From Vibrio pomeroyi (GTDB lineage Bacteria > Pseudomonadota > Gammaproteobacteria > Enterobacterales > Vibrionaceae), in assembly GCA_041879425.1 (NCBI GenBank), contig CP090855.1, positions 1,054,001 to 1,118,000 on the forward strand: DNA of 64,000 nucleotides, given 5' to 3'. How positions within the stretch are numbered: the stretch's first letter is position 1; every line of letters starts with the position of its first letter. A program made the translations under genes and the position numbers. Shown here piece by piece: positions 16,438 to 25,308 of the stretch. The notes below the pieces were generated by a model. That model searched no databases. It worked only from the letters and a program-made list of their open reading frames with translations, and was not told the origin of the DNA.

Positions 16438-17016
16438 ATGAAAGACATGCGACAAGCTATGCTCGATGCAGGGTTTAGCCTTATTAATGAACACGGATTT
16501 GCTGGCGTTGGCCTGATGAAAATCATCAACCAAGCCGAAGGGACTAAAGGTTCGTTTTACCACTACTTCAAATCCAAAGAGCACTTTGGTGAGATCCTTC
16601 TAGCCGACTACTTTGATGAGCACCTAGTTAAGCTTGATGACTTTCTGAGTGATGAAACTCTGTCTCGTCGTGACCGCGTTAAAACCTATTTCGAGTTTTG
16701 GTGTGCATCGAAATTGACTGAAGACTTCAATATCCAGTGTCTTGTGGTCAAGCTAGCGGGTGAAGTGTCAGGCTCTGCTAACCCGTTACAATCGACCATG
16801 GCTGAGGGTGCAGAGAAGATCATTCTACGTATGGCTAAGCTATTCGAAGAAGGCAATGAAGCGGGTGATTTCAATATCGCAGATCCTGAATCACTATCTC
16901 GCACGCTTTATGGCTTATGGCTAGGCTCAACGCTAATGGCAGCGATGCAGCGCAACCGTTCGATCCTGGACAATGCCATGGAAGAAACATTGCTTGCGAT
17001 GAATTCAAAAGATTAA
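16438..17016 (+). CDS. TetR/AcrR family regulator (NemR-like)
   Basis: A 192-residue regulator. It has an N-terminal helix-turn-helix (residues about 5-48, containing GVGLMKIINQAEGTKGSFYHYFKSKEHF) and a helical ligand domain with three cysteines or fewer. FEFWCASKLTEDFNIQCLVVKLAGEVS recalls NemR-type regulators that respond to reactive aldehydes and quinones through cysteine modification. An in-frame stop just upstream fixes the start at 16438. Operator-like sequences before this gene, before the alcohol dehydrogenase and before the aldehyde dehydrogenase suggest it controls all three. It is followed by its own terminator. Confidence 0.85.
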   Translation: MKDMRQAMLDAGFSLINEHGFAGVGLMKIINQAEGTKGSFYHYFKSKEHFGEILLADYFDEHLVKLDDFLSDETLSRRDRVKTYFEFWCASKLTEDFNIQCLVVKLAGEVSGSANPLQSTMAEGAEKIILRMAKLFEEGNEAGDFNIADPESLSRTLYGLWLGSTLMAAMQRNRSILDNAMEETLLAMNSKD

Positions 17017-17035
17017 CCCGTTCCTACACGTTAAG

Positions 17036-17066
17036 AGGCTCGCTTGATATAGCGAGCCTTTTGTTT
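17036..17066 (+). terminator. Terminator of tetR
   Basis: AGGCTCGCT and AGCGAGCCT pair around a six-base loop and TTTTGTTTT follows. Only the plus strand has the T run. Confidence 0.85.
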
Positions 17067-17140
17067 TCAGGCTTGTTCGTTTTCTACCTAGATTTATTCT
17101 TTTTCTACCTAAGATTTTGCTTATCACGTCATTGGTTCAC

Positions 17141-18388
17141 TTATCCCATCCGCGACGCTATGTTATTGGCTTTTAACAAAGCATTGAGCACCGGATCGAT
17201 ATGCCGAAAGAACTTCAACCACCCTTCACATAGGTAATTTAGCCCAGCCTCACCATCACGACTGTTGATAATTCGGTTCTTGGGGCACTCACCATGACAA
17301 GCAAATTTAAACTCACAAGTTTGGCACTGTTTGGGTAACGACTTTTGCTTCGCGAATCCAAAGGTTTGCTGAGCGGGTGAAAATGCCAGCGTCGATAGGG
17401 GCTTCTCATGAATATTGCCCAACTGAAACTCAGGAAAGACGTAATGGTCGCATGAGTACACATCGCCATTAGGTTCAACCGCTAACCCTTTTCCACAGAT
17501 CTCACTCAGCGTGCACATGGTACTGTCTCTTCCCATCCACACACCAACGAAGTTTTCAAAGTAAGGCACAAGCACTCGGCCAAAATCGCGTTCGAACCAC
17601 TCATCAAAAACCGTCGAAAGAAACTGTCCCCACTGCGTAGAACCGACGCTCCAAGGCTCAACTTCACCAGAGACAGGAATGATCGCTTGTTGGTTGCTCA
17701 ACCATTTATTGTTGGAGTGAGCCTCACGCTTGTCCACCACAGGGATGAACTGCAGCTGCTTTGAACCCACTTCGTCACGCAGAAAACGATAAACCTCTAA
17801 CGGGTATTTACCCGTCACATCATTCACACAGGTTAAGGTCGCAAACTCAACGTGATGTTTTTTTAAATAACCGATTCCACGCATGGTTTGAGAAAAAGTG
17901 CCTTTGCCTGCGCGATTTGTGCGGTAATGATTATGTAGATGCTCGGGGCCATCAATACTCACACCGATGATAAAATCATTGTTCTTGAAGAACTCACACC
18001 AATCATCATTCAACAAGGTGCCATTGGTTTGAAGGTCGTTGCTGATCTTGCTGTGGTTAGGACAGTATTTTTTCTGTAACGCTACGACCCTTTCAAAGTA
18101 CTCAATGCCGAGCAGAGTTGGCTCACCACCATGCCAAGAAAAGATAATCTCCGGCGTATTCTGCCCCTCAATATACTGCTTGATATAGAGCTCTAGCCGC
18201 GCTTCATCCATCACATATTGAGATCCTTTTGGGTATTCAAGCAACTGCTGTTTATCTAAGTAATAACAGTAAGTGCAGCTGATATTACAGACCGCACCAA
18301 TGGGTTTTGCCAACGCTTGAAGCTTGCTGTGCGCCTTGCCGTTAAATTGCGGAACCGAACTCAGGTTTGATAGTGATAAGGTCGTCAT
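17141..18388 (-). CDS. Anaerobic sulfatase-maturating enzyme (radical SAM/SPASM)
   Basis: A 415-residue radical SAM enzyme. The SAM cluster is C34-x3-C38-x2-C41 (CNISCTYC). The SPASM region has further cysteines (CTLSEICGKG near 290, YSCDHYVFPEFQLGNI near 310, CQTCEFKFACHGECPKNR near 350). This is the anSME pattern. It oxidises Cys or Ser in sulfatases to the catalytic formylglycine without oxygen. It lies just after a sulfatase gene on the same strand, its evident client, whose active-site residue is Ser. Confidence 0.93.
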   Translation of the reverse strand: MTTLSLSNLSSVPQFNGKAHSKLQALAKPIGAVCNISCTYCYYLDKQQLLEYPKGSQYVMDEARLELYIKQYIEGQNTPEIIFSWHGGEPTLLGIEYFERVVALQKKYCPNHSKISNDLQTNGTLLNDDWCEFFKNNDFIIGVSIDGPEHLHNHYRTNRAGKGTFSQTMRGIGYLKKHHVEFATLTCVNDVTGKYPLEVYRFLRDEVGSKQLQFIPVVDKREAHSNNKWLSNQQAIIPVSGEVEPWSVGSTQWGQFLSTVFDEWFERDFGRVLVPYFENFVGVWMGRDSTMCTLSEICGKGLAVEPNGDVYSCDHYVFPEFQLGNIHEKPLSTLAFSPAQQTFGFAKQKSLPKQCQTCEFKFACHGECPKNRIINSRDGEAGLNYLCEGWLKFFRHIDPVLNALLKANNIASRMG

Positions 18389-18507
18389 GAAGAATTCCTC
18401 GATGTAAAAGTTATTGTATTAGCCAAAACAATTCGTAATTCCTTTACACGGTGCTCATCGGCCAACCAAGCCTGATGGTATTAGGTTAGCCGAGTGGTTT
18501 GTTTCCT

Positions 18508-20253
18508 CTATTTCACGTTCTCGAACGGGTTCCACGCTTCATCAACTGGCACAATGTTTTGAGCTTTTTCGTACTCTTGATACTCAGCAACCATCTCTAG
18601 GAACAAGTCTGGCATTTGGTTTCTTAAATCATGCTGCTCAGCCGGGTCTTTTTTGGTGTTGTACAGGTGCCATTCACTGTCACCGCCCATGCCTGTAGAA
18701 ATTCGGATGATCTTGTAATCCCCTTTGAGCAAAATGCCACTACCGAACAACTCAAATGGAATCGTATTATCGGCACTGTGCACCTCTGTAGTTTCTCCCT
18801 TAAAGTAAGGCAACAAGCTCACACCACTCATCGGCGCCACTTCACGACCTTGATATTCTGTTCCTGGATGTTCTACATCGGCGATTTCAAGAATGGTGGC
18901 AGCGATGTCTTTTACTTGTGACAAGTCATCGGTTTGGGTACCAGGTTGCAGTGCTTGATCGCCCTCTAAGAGCGCTTTCGCAGGCTTAACAATAAAGGGC
19001 ACTCGAATACCGCCTTCTGCCGTGTACGCTTTATACCAAGACAAACCACCGGTAGACGCACTCGCCCACTCAGGACCTAATGAAACACTGGAGTTGACTT
19101 TCCCCAAATTTTCCGTCGAGTTGTCAAAGTGATGTGCCGTCCATGTTCGAATCAAATCACTGGTGTTTTCACCGGTGATATCGGTCGCTTCAGGGCCGTT
19201 GTCTGCCAGATACATAATGTAAGTATTGTCGTATTCCCCAATCTCTTTTAGGTAATCAACAACCTGACCGACTTGTTGGTCTTGCATCTCCATCATGCCC
19301 ATTGCCACCGCCATCTTCTTGCCATACCACTCTTGTTCTTTCTCAGACAAAGAGTCCCAAGGACGACTTAATGAATTGCGACTTGAGATATCGGCATCTT
19401 TAGGAATAACGCCCATCTCCTTCATGCGTTCAAAGCGATCTTCACGGATCGAATCCCAACCATGCTCGACGTAGTAATCAACCTTGTCTTGATACGCTGA
19501 TTCTGGTGCTTGCAGCGGAAGGTGTATCGCAGTGAAAGGAAGATAAGCAAAGAAAGGCTTACCGTCGTCTTTCTTGCCATCGATCATCTTGATGAGTTCA
19601 TTGGTGTAAACTTGGTCTGAGTACTCACCTTTGTATTTGTCCTCAACCACTTCACCGTTTCTGTAGGTAGGCTCAACTTCAACGCCGGGAATGTCACCTT
19701 TTTGCAGCGCATCTGCTGTCGCTGCATTTTTGGCTGGGAACATCATGTCGCGGTTAAAGTGATTCGAACCACCCGCTAAAATACCGTAACTTTCCGAAAA
19801 ACCTCTGTCGTCTGGTAAAAAACCATCATCATGACCTAAATGCCATTTGCCCGATAAATACGTGTTGTAGCCATTTTCTTTGAGCAACGTAGCCACGGTT
19901 ACGCCCTTCTTGGTCAGGTAACCTTCATAGCCCGGCTTACCAATCGCGCCCGGATAGACAGCATAATCAAAGGTACCTAGCCCAACCTCGTGGCTGTTCG
20001 CTCCAGTTAACATCATTGAGCGAGTGACTGATGAGGTCGGTGATGCATGAAAGTTGGTGAATTTAACCCCCTCTTCAGCAAGCGCCATCAAGTTCGGTGT
20101 TTCGACTTCTGAACCATAAGGCTGGGTATCAGCAAAGCCAACATCATCACCGACAATAACAACGATGTTCGGCTTGTCTGATTCGGCGGCGAGGGCAGCG
20201 CTACTTGCAGCGGCCATCGCGGTGAATACTAGGGATTTCTTGAATGTCTGCAT
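18508..20253 (-). CDS. Secreted Ser-type arylsulfatase
   Basis: The start is taken at the ATG at 20253 (GGAGA upstream), which begins a clear signal peptide (residues 1-23). A longer in-frame start adds only unrelated residues. The enzyme has 581 residues and the family's metal site: NIVVIVGDDVGF (Asp36/Asp37) and, late, YLADNGPEATD. The active-site motif is S74-S-V-T-R78 where AtsA-like enzymes have C-S-P-T-R. The residue to be converted to formylglycine is thus Ser, which fits the adjacent anSME, but the usual Pro is Val. The substrate is not known and no polysaccharide genes are adjacent. The Sel1 gene lies just upstream. Confidence 0.9.
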   Translation of the reverse strand: MQTFKKSLVFTAMAAASSAALAAESDKPNIVVIVGDDVGFADTQPYGSEVETPNLMALAEEGVKFTNFHASPTSSVTRSMMLTGANSHEVGLGTFDYAVYPGAIGKPGYEGYLTKKGVTVATLLKENGYNTYLSGKWHLGHDDGFLPDDRGFSESYGILAGGSNHFNRDMMFPAKNAATADALQKGDIPGVEVEPTYRNGEVVEDKYKGEYSDQVYTNELIKMIDGKKDDGKPFFAYLPFTAIHLPLQAPESAYQDKVDYYVEHGWDSIREDRFERMKEMGVIPKDADISSRNSLSRPWDSLSEKEQEWYGKKMAVAMGMMEMQDQQVGQVVDYLKEIGEYDNTYIMYLADNGPEATDITGENTSDLIRTWTAHHFDNSTENLGKVNSSVSLGPEWASASTGGLSWYKAYTAEGGIRVPFIVKPAKALLEGDQALQPGTQTDDLSQVKDIAATILEIADVEHPGTEYQGREVAPMSGVSLLPYFKGETTEVHSADNTIPFELFGSGILLKGDYKIIRISTGMGGDSEWHLYNTKKDPAEQHDLRNQMPDLFLEMVAEYQEYEKAQNIVPVDEAWNPFENVK

Positions 20254-20312
20254 AAGACGTCTCCAATAGCTGTGATTAGCTTTTCTGTGATTAACTTTGG
20301 TTAGAATCTGAA

Positions 20313-20729
20313 TTAGTGCGCGGCTTGGGACATCCAATGTAATAAGTCGAGCGCAGGGTCATAATCTTGAGCAGCTGCCAAACCGATCCAGGTGACAGCT
20401 TCCGCTTGGCTAACCTGAACGCCACTTCCAGAGAAGTACATTAGGCCAAGCTGTGTTTGAGCTTCAGGGCTACCGGCACTGGCTGCGGTTTCAAACCACT
20501 CCGCCGCTTTCTCGTCATTCTGCTCAACACCATCACCGCTCAAATACCGATAAGCGAGAGTAAGTTGTGCTTCAGAGTGTCCTTCATAGGCCTCATCCAA
20601 CACCTGAACGACATCTCGGTGCTGTTCAGATAAGGCCACAGAGCTTTCGCTGCCAACACTTGCCTTGGCAAAAAACAGAACCGCCAAAACACCAGTCAGA
20701 ATCGCGGTAGTTAAACGTTTATTGAACAT
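20313..20729 (-). CDS. Secreted Sel1-repeat protein
   Basis: A 138-residue protein with a signal peptide (about 1-27) and two to two-and-a-half Sel1-like repeats (about 47-83 and 84-120), each with the pattern A...LG..Y..G.GV..D...A..W...AA. Such repeats bind other proteins. Being just before the sulfatase gene (60 bp) and on the same strand, it may help its export, folding or maturation. This is inference from context. Confidence 0.85.
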   Translation of the reverse strand: MFNKRLTTAILTGVLAVLFFAKASVGSESSVALSEQHRDVVQVLDEAYEGHSEAQLTLAYRYLSGDGVEQNDEKAAEWFETAASAGSPEAQTQLGLMYFSGSGVQVSQAEAVTWIGLAAAQDYDPALDLLHWMSQAAH

Positions 20730-20776
20730 TTATTTCCTCCTCAGGAATAAAGGTCACAACGTCCCTGTCGCTTGAA

Positions 20777-20842
20777 TTAGGTGAAAAGTAGAAACGGCGC
20801 GATGATGCACAAGCTCGATAGCAATACGTTTTCAATCTTCAT
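20777..20842 (-). CDS. Candidate 21-residue hydrophobic microprotein
   Basis: An ATG at 20842 with GAGGA seven bases upstream starts a 21-codon frame ending in TAA. After MKIEN the peptide is almost wholly hydrophobic (VLLSSLCIIAPFLLFT). Small membrane proteins of this size exist in bacteria, but this one has no other support. Confidence 0.3.
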   Translation of the reverse strand: MKIENVLLSSLCIIAPFLLFT

Positions 20843-20889
20843 AACTTTTCCTCGATTTACAGTGAATTTTGGGATGCTTAATCAGACGA

Positions 20890-22095
20890 CTAAATTGATT
20901 TTTCTATAATCTGTTCAATCGTTTGTTTTGAGATTGGGTAGAACTGGAAGCAGATATCTTTCTCAATCGCTTGAGCAATATTGCGCTTCTCTTGGTCATC
21001 AAATTCCCAGCTACTGAAACGCTTCATCGCACCAACTTGGGTTTGGAAGTTGTGTAAGAAATCCAACACTCGTTGGTAAATCATCTCGTCCGTTCCAGTG
21101 CTCTCTAGCGAGAATGCTTGAGCCAATTTAATTGCGTTCGGCATATAGAATTCCGGCAGGGCTTCAATCACAACCGGCATCAATACCGTGTTGGCATCGC
21201 CATGAGGAATATGGCTAATCGCACCAAATGCATGAGCACAGTTGTGGATTGGGATTCCGCCCAACGAAGAGTAGAACGCAGAGATCGCCATAGTGCTCGC
21301 TTGAAGAAGATTGCCGCGTGCTGTGAGATTTTCAGGTTCCTCAAGTGCCACGGGTAAGTTTTCAACAATCAGTTTTGCAGCTTGGATACCGTAAGCATCG
21401 GTAAAAGAATTGCTCATTGGCGAAACAATCGCTTCAACCGCATGTGTAAGTGCATCCATCGCAGTGGAGCGAGTAAGGTGAGCAGGTAATTTGGTCGTAA
21501 CTGTAGGATCAAGAATCGCGATGTCAGCTTCTAAACCAGACGCCACTAAACTTGCCTTGATGTTTTCATGCTCGTTGTAAAAAACCGCAATCGGAGAGGC
21601 TTCCGCGCCAGTCCCCGCCGTTGTCGGTACGGCAATGTGAGGCACTCGAATGTCTTCATTGTTTGGCCAAACTTCCATAAAGCCACCGCCTGCAATTACG
21701 GTACGGATATCATCAATCTGCTTATGAAGTGCGTATTTCACGCCCTTAGAAGCATCAATCACGCTGCCTCCACCGACAGACAAAATAGCGTCTGCATTCA
21801 AGTTATTAGCAAACTCAATCGCTGCGTTGATGTTGTCGCAAGTCGCGTCTGGCGCAATATCGGTATACACACCAACGAGCTGAGTCGTTTGTTGATTTGC
21901 TTCTTGATTCACAGTCTGGTTTGCAAACAACGCTGAGAATTGCTCAACAAAGCCCAGAGACTCCAAACCTTTGTCAGAAAAAAGCACGACTCTTTTTGCG
22001 CCTAAGCGAGCAAACAGAGAAGGGATATTTTCGATGCCGTTCTCTTGAGCATGAACAATGGTTTTCAGTTGAAAGTTAAAGTTATTGGTAGTCAT
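20890..22095 (-). CDS. Iron-containing alcohol dehydrogenase (group III)
   Basis: A 401-residue NAD(P)-dependent enzyme of the Fe-ADH family. The cofactor loop is GGGSVIDASKG (near residue 104), followed by TTAGTGAEAS. The metal ligands lie in MDALTHAVEA and in HNCAHAFGAISHIPHGDAN. It interconverts an alcohol and an aldehyde or ketone. GAGG precedes the ATG and an operator-like site lies 43 bp upstream. Paired with an aldehyde dehydrogenase that has the same site, it may clear reactive aldehydes or use alcohols. The physiological substrate is unknown. Confidence 0.9.
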   Translation of the reverse strand: MTTNNFNFQLKTIVHAQENGIENIPSLFARLGAKRVVLFSDKGLESLGFVEQFSALFANQTVNQEANQQTTQLVGVYTDIAPDATCDNINAAIEFANNLNADAILSVGGGSVIDASKGVKYALHKQIDDIRTVIAGGGFMEVWPNNEDIRVPHIAVPTTAGTGAEASPIAVFYNEHENIKASLVASGLEADIAILDPTVTTKLPAHLTRSTAMDALTHAVEAIVSPMSNSFTDAYGIQAAKLIVENLPVALEEPENLTARGNLLQASTMAISAFYSSLGGIPIHNCAHAFGAISHIPHGDANTVLMPVVIEALPEFYMPNAIKLAQAFSLESTGTDEMIYQRVLDFLHNFQTQVGAMKRFSSWEFDDQEKRNIAQAIEKDICFQFYPISKQTIEQIIEKSI

Positions 22096-22137
22096 GGTGT
22101 TTACCTCGTTTATGTTTGATGACTAAACAATAACCAA

Positions 22138-22155
22138 TACAAACCGGTCGGTCTA
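22138..22155. promoter_or_regulatory. TetR/NemR-like operator before the alcohol dehydrogenase
   Basis: TACAAACCGGTCGGTCTA. Its last 15 bases recur upstream of the aldehyde dehydrogenase at 24215-24232. The reverse complement is similar to the sequence before tetR (16372-16389). It is a partial palindrome around CCGGTCGG. Confidence 0.65.
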
Positions 22156-22212
22156 GAGTGTTAATGTCAAAGATATGTCAATTAAGATCGTTGAGGATCA
22201 TTTGTCGAAAAC

Positions 22213-22237
22213 GAAAAAAGCCCGCAAATGCGGGCTT
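22213..22237 (-). terminator. Terminator after the aldehyde dehydrogenase operon
   Basis: AAGCCCGCA and TGCGGGCTT pair with a short loop and TTTTTTCGTTTT follows on the minus strand. It separates this operon from the alcohol dehydrogenase gene. Confidence 0.85.
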
Positions 22238-22272
22238 AGGAATATTAGATTCATCGAGCTGAACGACAGAGG

Positions 22273-22716
22273 TTAACGCAAGTGAGCGGGTACCTTTGTT
22301 TTGTCTCGATTGAGATAGTAGTAGAGATAAACCAAAGAGTAGACGGTCACAAACGCATCGAGCGCAAACACACCACTCCAACCATAAAACCACTCATAGT
22401 CATTAATGCAGACGTTGTATAAGAAGATCCCAACAAACATCGACTTCTCAAATGCGCTGTAAATCATGGTCGAAGTGCGCAGCGATTTGTACTTGGCCGA
22501 GAACATCAGCAACACACCAATACAGCCAACCATCACACCCCAGTGCTGATATGTCCCCATCAAATACGTACTACTGTCCAACATCGTATCGTTGTAAGAG
22601 AACAGGGTCTGCATGCTCCAATCAGGCGCAAGAAAAGTAGCGAAAGCCGTAGCCGTTAAGAAACCAGTAACCATCAAATACGCTTTCATGGTTCGTTCAA
22701 AAAATCGTTCTAACAT
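22273..22716 (-). CDS. Four-helix inner-membrane protein, function unknown
   Basis: A 147-residue protein with about four membrane segments (residues about 12-30, 58-75, 88-104 and 112-134) and a basic C-terminus. AGAGG precedes the ATG. It follows the aldehyde dehydrogenase by 43 bp and is ended by a strong terminator, so the two form an operon probably controlled by the TetR-like regulator. It resembles small DUF4345-type membrane proteins in layout. I do not claim the family. Confidence 0.7.
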   Translation of the reverse strand: MLERFFERTMKAYLMVTGFLTATAFATFLAPDWSMQTLFSYNDTMLDSSTYLMGTYQHWGVMVGCIGVLLMFSAKYKSLRTSTMIYSAFEKSMFVGIFLYNVCINDYEWFYGWSGVFALDAFVTVYSLVYLYYYLNRDKTKVPAHLR

Positions 22717-22759
22717 AAAAATAACCTCTCAAAATAAACAGTGTCATATCAACAGTGAT

Positions 22760-24175
22760 TTACTGACCAAGCATGCTCATCACTGCTGTTTTTAATTCGT
22801 TTTCTTCTTTTGCAAACAGATGCTTAACTCGATGATCTAAGCCCGTTTCCAAGACTGTTTTGGCATGGGAGAAAGTGATAAACCCTTCTTTACCGTGATA
22901 ATTACCCTGCCCTGATTCACCAATGCCACCAAACGGCGCGTCGTCTACCGCCAAGTGGAAAACACAGTCATTGATACACATTCCACCGGAATGAACTTGG
23001 TGCTTAACCTGAGACTGTAAACTCAAATCAAAGCTCATCAGATACAGCGCCAAAGGCCTTGGTTTACTATTGATGATTTGGATCGCGTCTTCGATATTTC
23101 GATACGTAATCAGCGGTAATAGCGGGCCGAAAATCTCTTCGTTCATCACCTTGGATGACAAGCTTGGTTCAACAATCAGATGCGTTACCAATCGTTGGCA
23201 ATCTAAGTCCATCGCGTCGTCATGGCAGGCCACGGTTCGAGTTCCCGCTTGTTGTTCTTCATTCAACAAACCCACTATGCGGTCGCATTGGCGAGGGTTG
23301 ATTAGAGACGTCAAATTCTCGGAATAAACCCCTTCATCAAACAGCAGTTGGTATTGTTTTTTGTATTCCTCAATAAAACCTTCGAGTTTGTCTTCCGGCA
23401 GCAATACGTAGTCAGGTGCGACACACACTTGGCCGTTATTAAGGCTCTTGCCGTAAATGATTCGCTCTACCGCAATATCGATCGGCATGTCTTCTGCCAC
23501 GATAACTGGCGACTTGCCACCTAGTTCAAGAGTGACGGGAGTTAACGTGTCAGCTGCTGATTTCATCACTTGACGACCCACTTGGGTTGAACCCGTAAAC
23601 AGAAGATGATCAAACGGCAACGCGGAAAACGCCGCGGCAATGTCAACCTCGCCTTCAACCAAGCACACCTCATCGGCATTGAAGACTTCATCCAATAACT
23701 GTCTTAAAACATGATTGGTTGCTGGCGTAAATTCACTCATTTTGATCATGGCGCGATTACCCGCGGCCAAGGCTGAAATAAGCGGGCCGATGGATAACAT
23801 GATAGGGAAATTCCATGGGGCAATGATCCCCACAACACCTTTAGGCTGATAAACCACTTCAACGCGAGAAGTTGAAAGCAAAGGCCCTGAGTGGCGAATC
23901 GAAGATGTTGACCAATGTGGCAAACACTCGATGGTGTGATCGATATTTCCTAAACAAGGAAGTATGTCGGCCATCAAAGTATCTTGTCGGCTGCGGTGAC
24001 CATAGTCCTCACTTACTGCTGTACACAAACGGTCTGTGTAATCGATCAGAGCAGATTTCAGCGCAAGCAACTGTTCAATTCTCACCGCCACAGTGGGCAT
24101 CGGATCATCTGCAAAAGCTTCCTGCATACTCTTCAACGTCGCTGTCATTTGTGTAGCCGTCAATTCATGTTTCAT
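22760..24175 (-). CDS. Aldehyde dehydrogenase (coniferyl-aldehyde dehydrogenase type)
   Basis: A 471-residue NAD(P)-dependent aldehyde dehydrogenase. The cofactor region is IIAPWNFPIMLSIGPL near 115, FTGSTQVGRQV near 195, catalytic Glu in ELGGKSPVIVAED and catalytic Cys in NNGQVCVAPDYVL. NEEIFGPLLPL follows near 345. The short length and the VAPDYVL stretch place it with the coniferyl-aldehyde/fatty-aldehyde group rather than the betaine-aldehyde group. GAGG precedes the ATG. A shared operator site lies 40 bp upstream. It heads a two-gene operon. Confidence 0.92.
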   Translation of the reverse strand: MKHELTATQMTATLKSMQEAFADDPMPTVAVRIEQLLALKSALIDYTDRLCTAVSEDYGHRSRQDTLMADILPCLGNIDHTIECLPHWSTSSIRHSGPLLSTSRVEVVYQPKGVVGIIAPWNFPIMLSIGPLISALAAGNRAMIKMSEFTPATNHVLRQLLDEVFNADEVCLVEGEVDIAAAFSALPFDHLLFTGSTQVGRQVMKSAADTLTPVTLELGGKSPVIVAEDMPIDIAVERIIYGKSLNNGQVCVAPDYVLLPEDKLEGFIEEYKKQYQLLFDEGVYSENLTSLINPRQCDRIVGLLNEEQQAGTRTVACHDDAMDLDCQRLVTHLIVEPSLSSKVMNEEIFGPLLPLITYRNIEDAIQIINSKPRPLALYLMSFDLSLQSQVKHQVHSGGMCINDCVFHLAVDDAPFGGIGESGQGNYHGKEGFITFSHAKTVLETGLDHRVKHLFAKEENELKTAVMSMLGQ

Positions 24176-24214
24176 ACATCACCTCGTGGTTAAGAGATGC
24201 ACACAATAATACAA

Positions 24215-24232
24215 AACAAACCGGTCGGTCTA
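24215..24232. promoter_or_regulatory. TetR/NemR-like operator before the aldehyde dehydrogenase
   Basis: AACAAACCGGTCGGTCTA, of which the last 16 bases equal those of the site at 22138-22155. It is the same distance class from its gene (40 bp). Confidence 0.65.
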
Positions 24233-24391
24233 TACTTATTTTGTCAGATAATCGTCAATGCTGTCTGAAAGAAGTGGCTAGATATTGAATAAATAAGAGA
24301 TAGTAAATTTGAAAAAGTGGGAAGCAGAAAAGGATAAAGAGAAGACAAATCAGCCTGATATAATCAAAGAAATGGGGAATTGCAGGATCAA

Positions 24392-24417
24392 AAATGGCCG
24401 CTTAAAGCGACCATTAA
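24392..24417 (-). terminator. Terminator of the cosR-like gene
   Basis: AATGGCCGCT and AGCGACCATT pair (one mismatch) around a short loop; TTTTTGATCC follows on the minus strand. Confidence 0.7.
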
Positions 24418-24464
24418 ATATTATTTTAATACATTGTTTTTAAACAATTAATCCAACTAGCTAA

Positions 24465-24947
24465 CTAGCTCTTAGCAACGTTGGCAATGCCTTCAAGCTG
24501 TAGAACTGGTGCAGCGTCGATGTCTTCCGCATTCATCATTGACGACACGCGTTGCATCGAAGAAAGCAGTAGGCTTTGCTCCCACGGTTCTAGGTTTTGG
24601 AATTTTTTAACGAAGTTATCTTGCAGCGGCGGTGGCGCATTGTTTAGCAGCTCTTGGCCTTTTTCCGTCAAGTTTGCATGCACTTTACGACGGTCAGCAA
24701 CACTACGGATACGTTGTACGTAACCATTCAACTCTAGGCGATCGATGATCGTCGTGGTTGTGGCTTGGCTTACATTGGTATGATTCGACAATTCTTTGAT
24801 CGTCACATTACCCATTTCTTGGATTGCTCTCATTAGAATTAATTGAGGGCCAGTCAAACCATACTCTTTACTCAGCTTTTTCGAGTGTAAATCGATAGCG
24901 CGAATAATTTGTCGAATAGCGACCAGGATTTCGTCATGTTTGTCCAA
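24465..24947 (-). CDS. cosR: MarR family regulator, CosR-like (compatible-solute repressor)
   Basis: A 160-residue MarR-type winged-helix protein. The DNA-binding part (about 30-100) has LTGPQLILMRAIQEMGNVTIKEL, SQATTTTIIDRLELNGYVQRI and DRRKVHANLTEKG. The start is a TTG at 24947 with AAAGG eight bases before it. No ATG fits. The N-terminus MDKHDEILVAIRQIIRAIDLHSKK and the MMNAEDIDAAPVLQLEGIA end agree with my memory of Vibrio CosR, which represses ectABC, betIBA-proXWV and other compatible-solute genes at low salinity. Its place beside betIBA-proXWV and near ectABC-ask supports this. Symbol is by inference. Confidence 0.72.
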   Translation of the reverse strand: MDKHDEILVAIRQIIRAIDLHSKKLSKEYGLTGPQLILMRAIQEMGNVTIKELSNHTNVSQATTTTIIDRLELNGYVQRIRSVADRRKVHANLTEKGQELLNNAPPPLQDNFVKKFQNLEPWEQSLLLSSMQRVSSMMNAEDIDAAPVLQLEGIANVAKS

Positions 24948-25234
24948 GATGCAGACCTTTGTACTAATATACTGTGAGTGGTTTTACAGCGTCGAAGCGA
25001 AGAGCTCTCATGAAATCGGAGTCAGGACCGCTCGAATTACACTATAAATTGATAAATTACGTCATTAATTTTTCCGCATTGTACTGATGTTCATACTATT
25101 CTCAATCTTTTCTATGCCTCTGAATTTGCGCAGGGCTACACTTTTGCTCAATGAGTCACGATTTTCGCTCTTATATCGGCTAACAAGGTAACAAAAAGCC
25201 AGAAGTCGTTAACAAATAAAAAAGCGGAGCAGTC
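24948..25234. other. Intergenic region between cosR-like gene and the betaine operon
   Basis: Holds the promoter region of the cosR-like gene, with no gene of its own seen. A terminator of the upstream operon lies at its right edge. Confidence 0.5.
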
Positions 25235-25273
25235 AAATAGGTAGCGAGATTGTGATGGCCTCACTACCTATTT
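25235..25273 (-). terminator. Terminator of betIBA-proXWV
   Basis: AAATAGGTAG(C)GAG pairs with CTC(A)CTACCTATTT. The T run on the minus strand comes only after a further 12 bases, so efficiency is uncertain. Confidence 0.55.
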
Positions 25274-25308
25274 AATGTTTCGACATCTGACTATTTTAGT
25301 TCAAAAGA

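Noticed and set aside
22760..24175. Calling this a second betaine-aldehyde dehydrogenase
   Set aside because: The sequence around the catalytic Cys (VCVAPDYVL) and the length fit the coniferyl/fatty aldehyde group; the true betB is at 30341.
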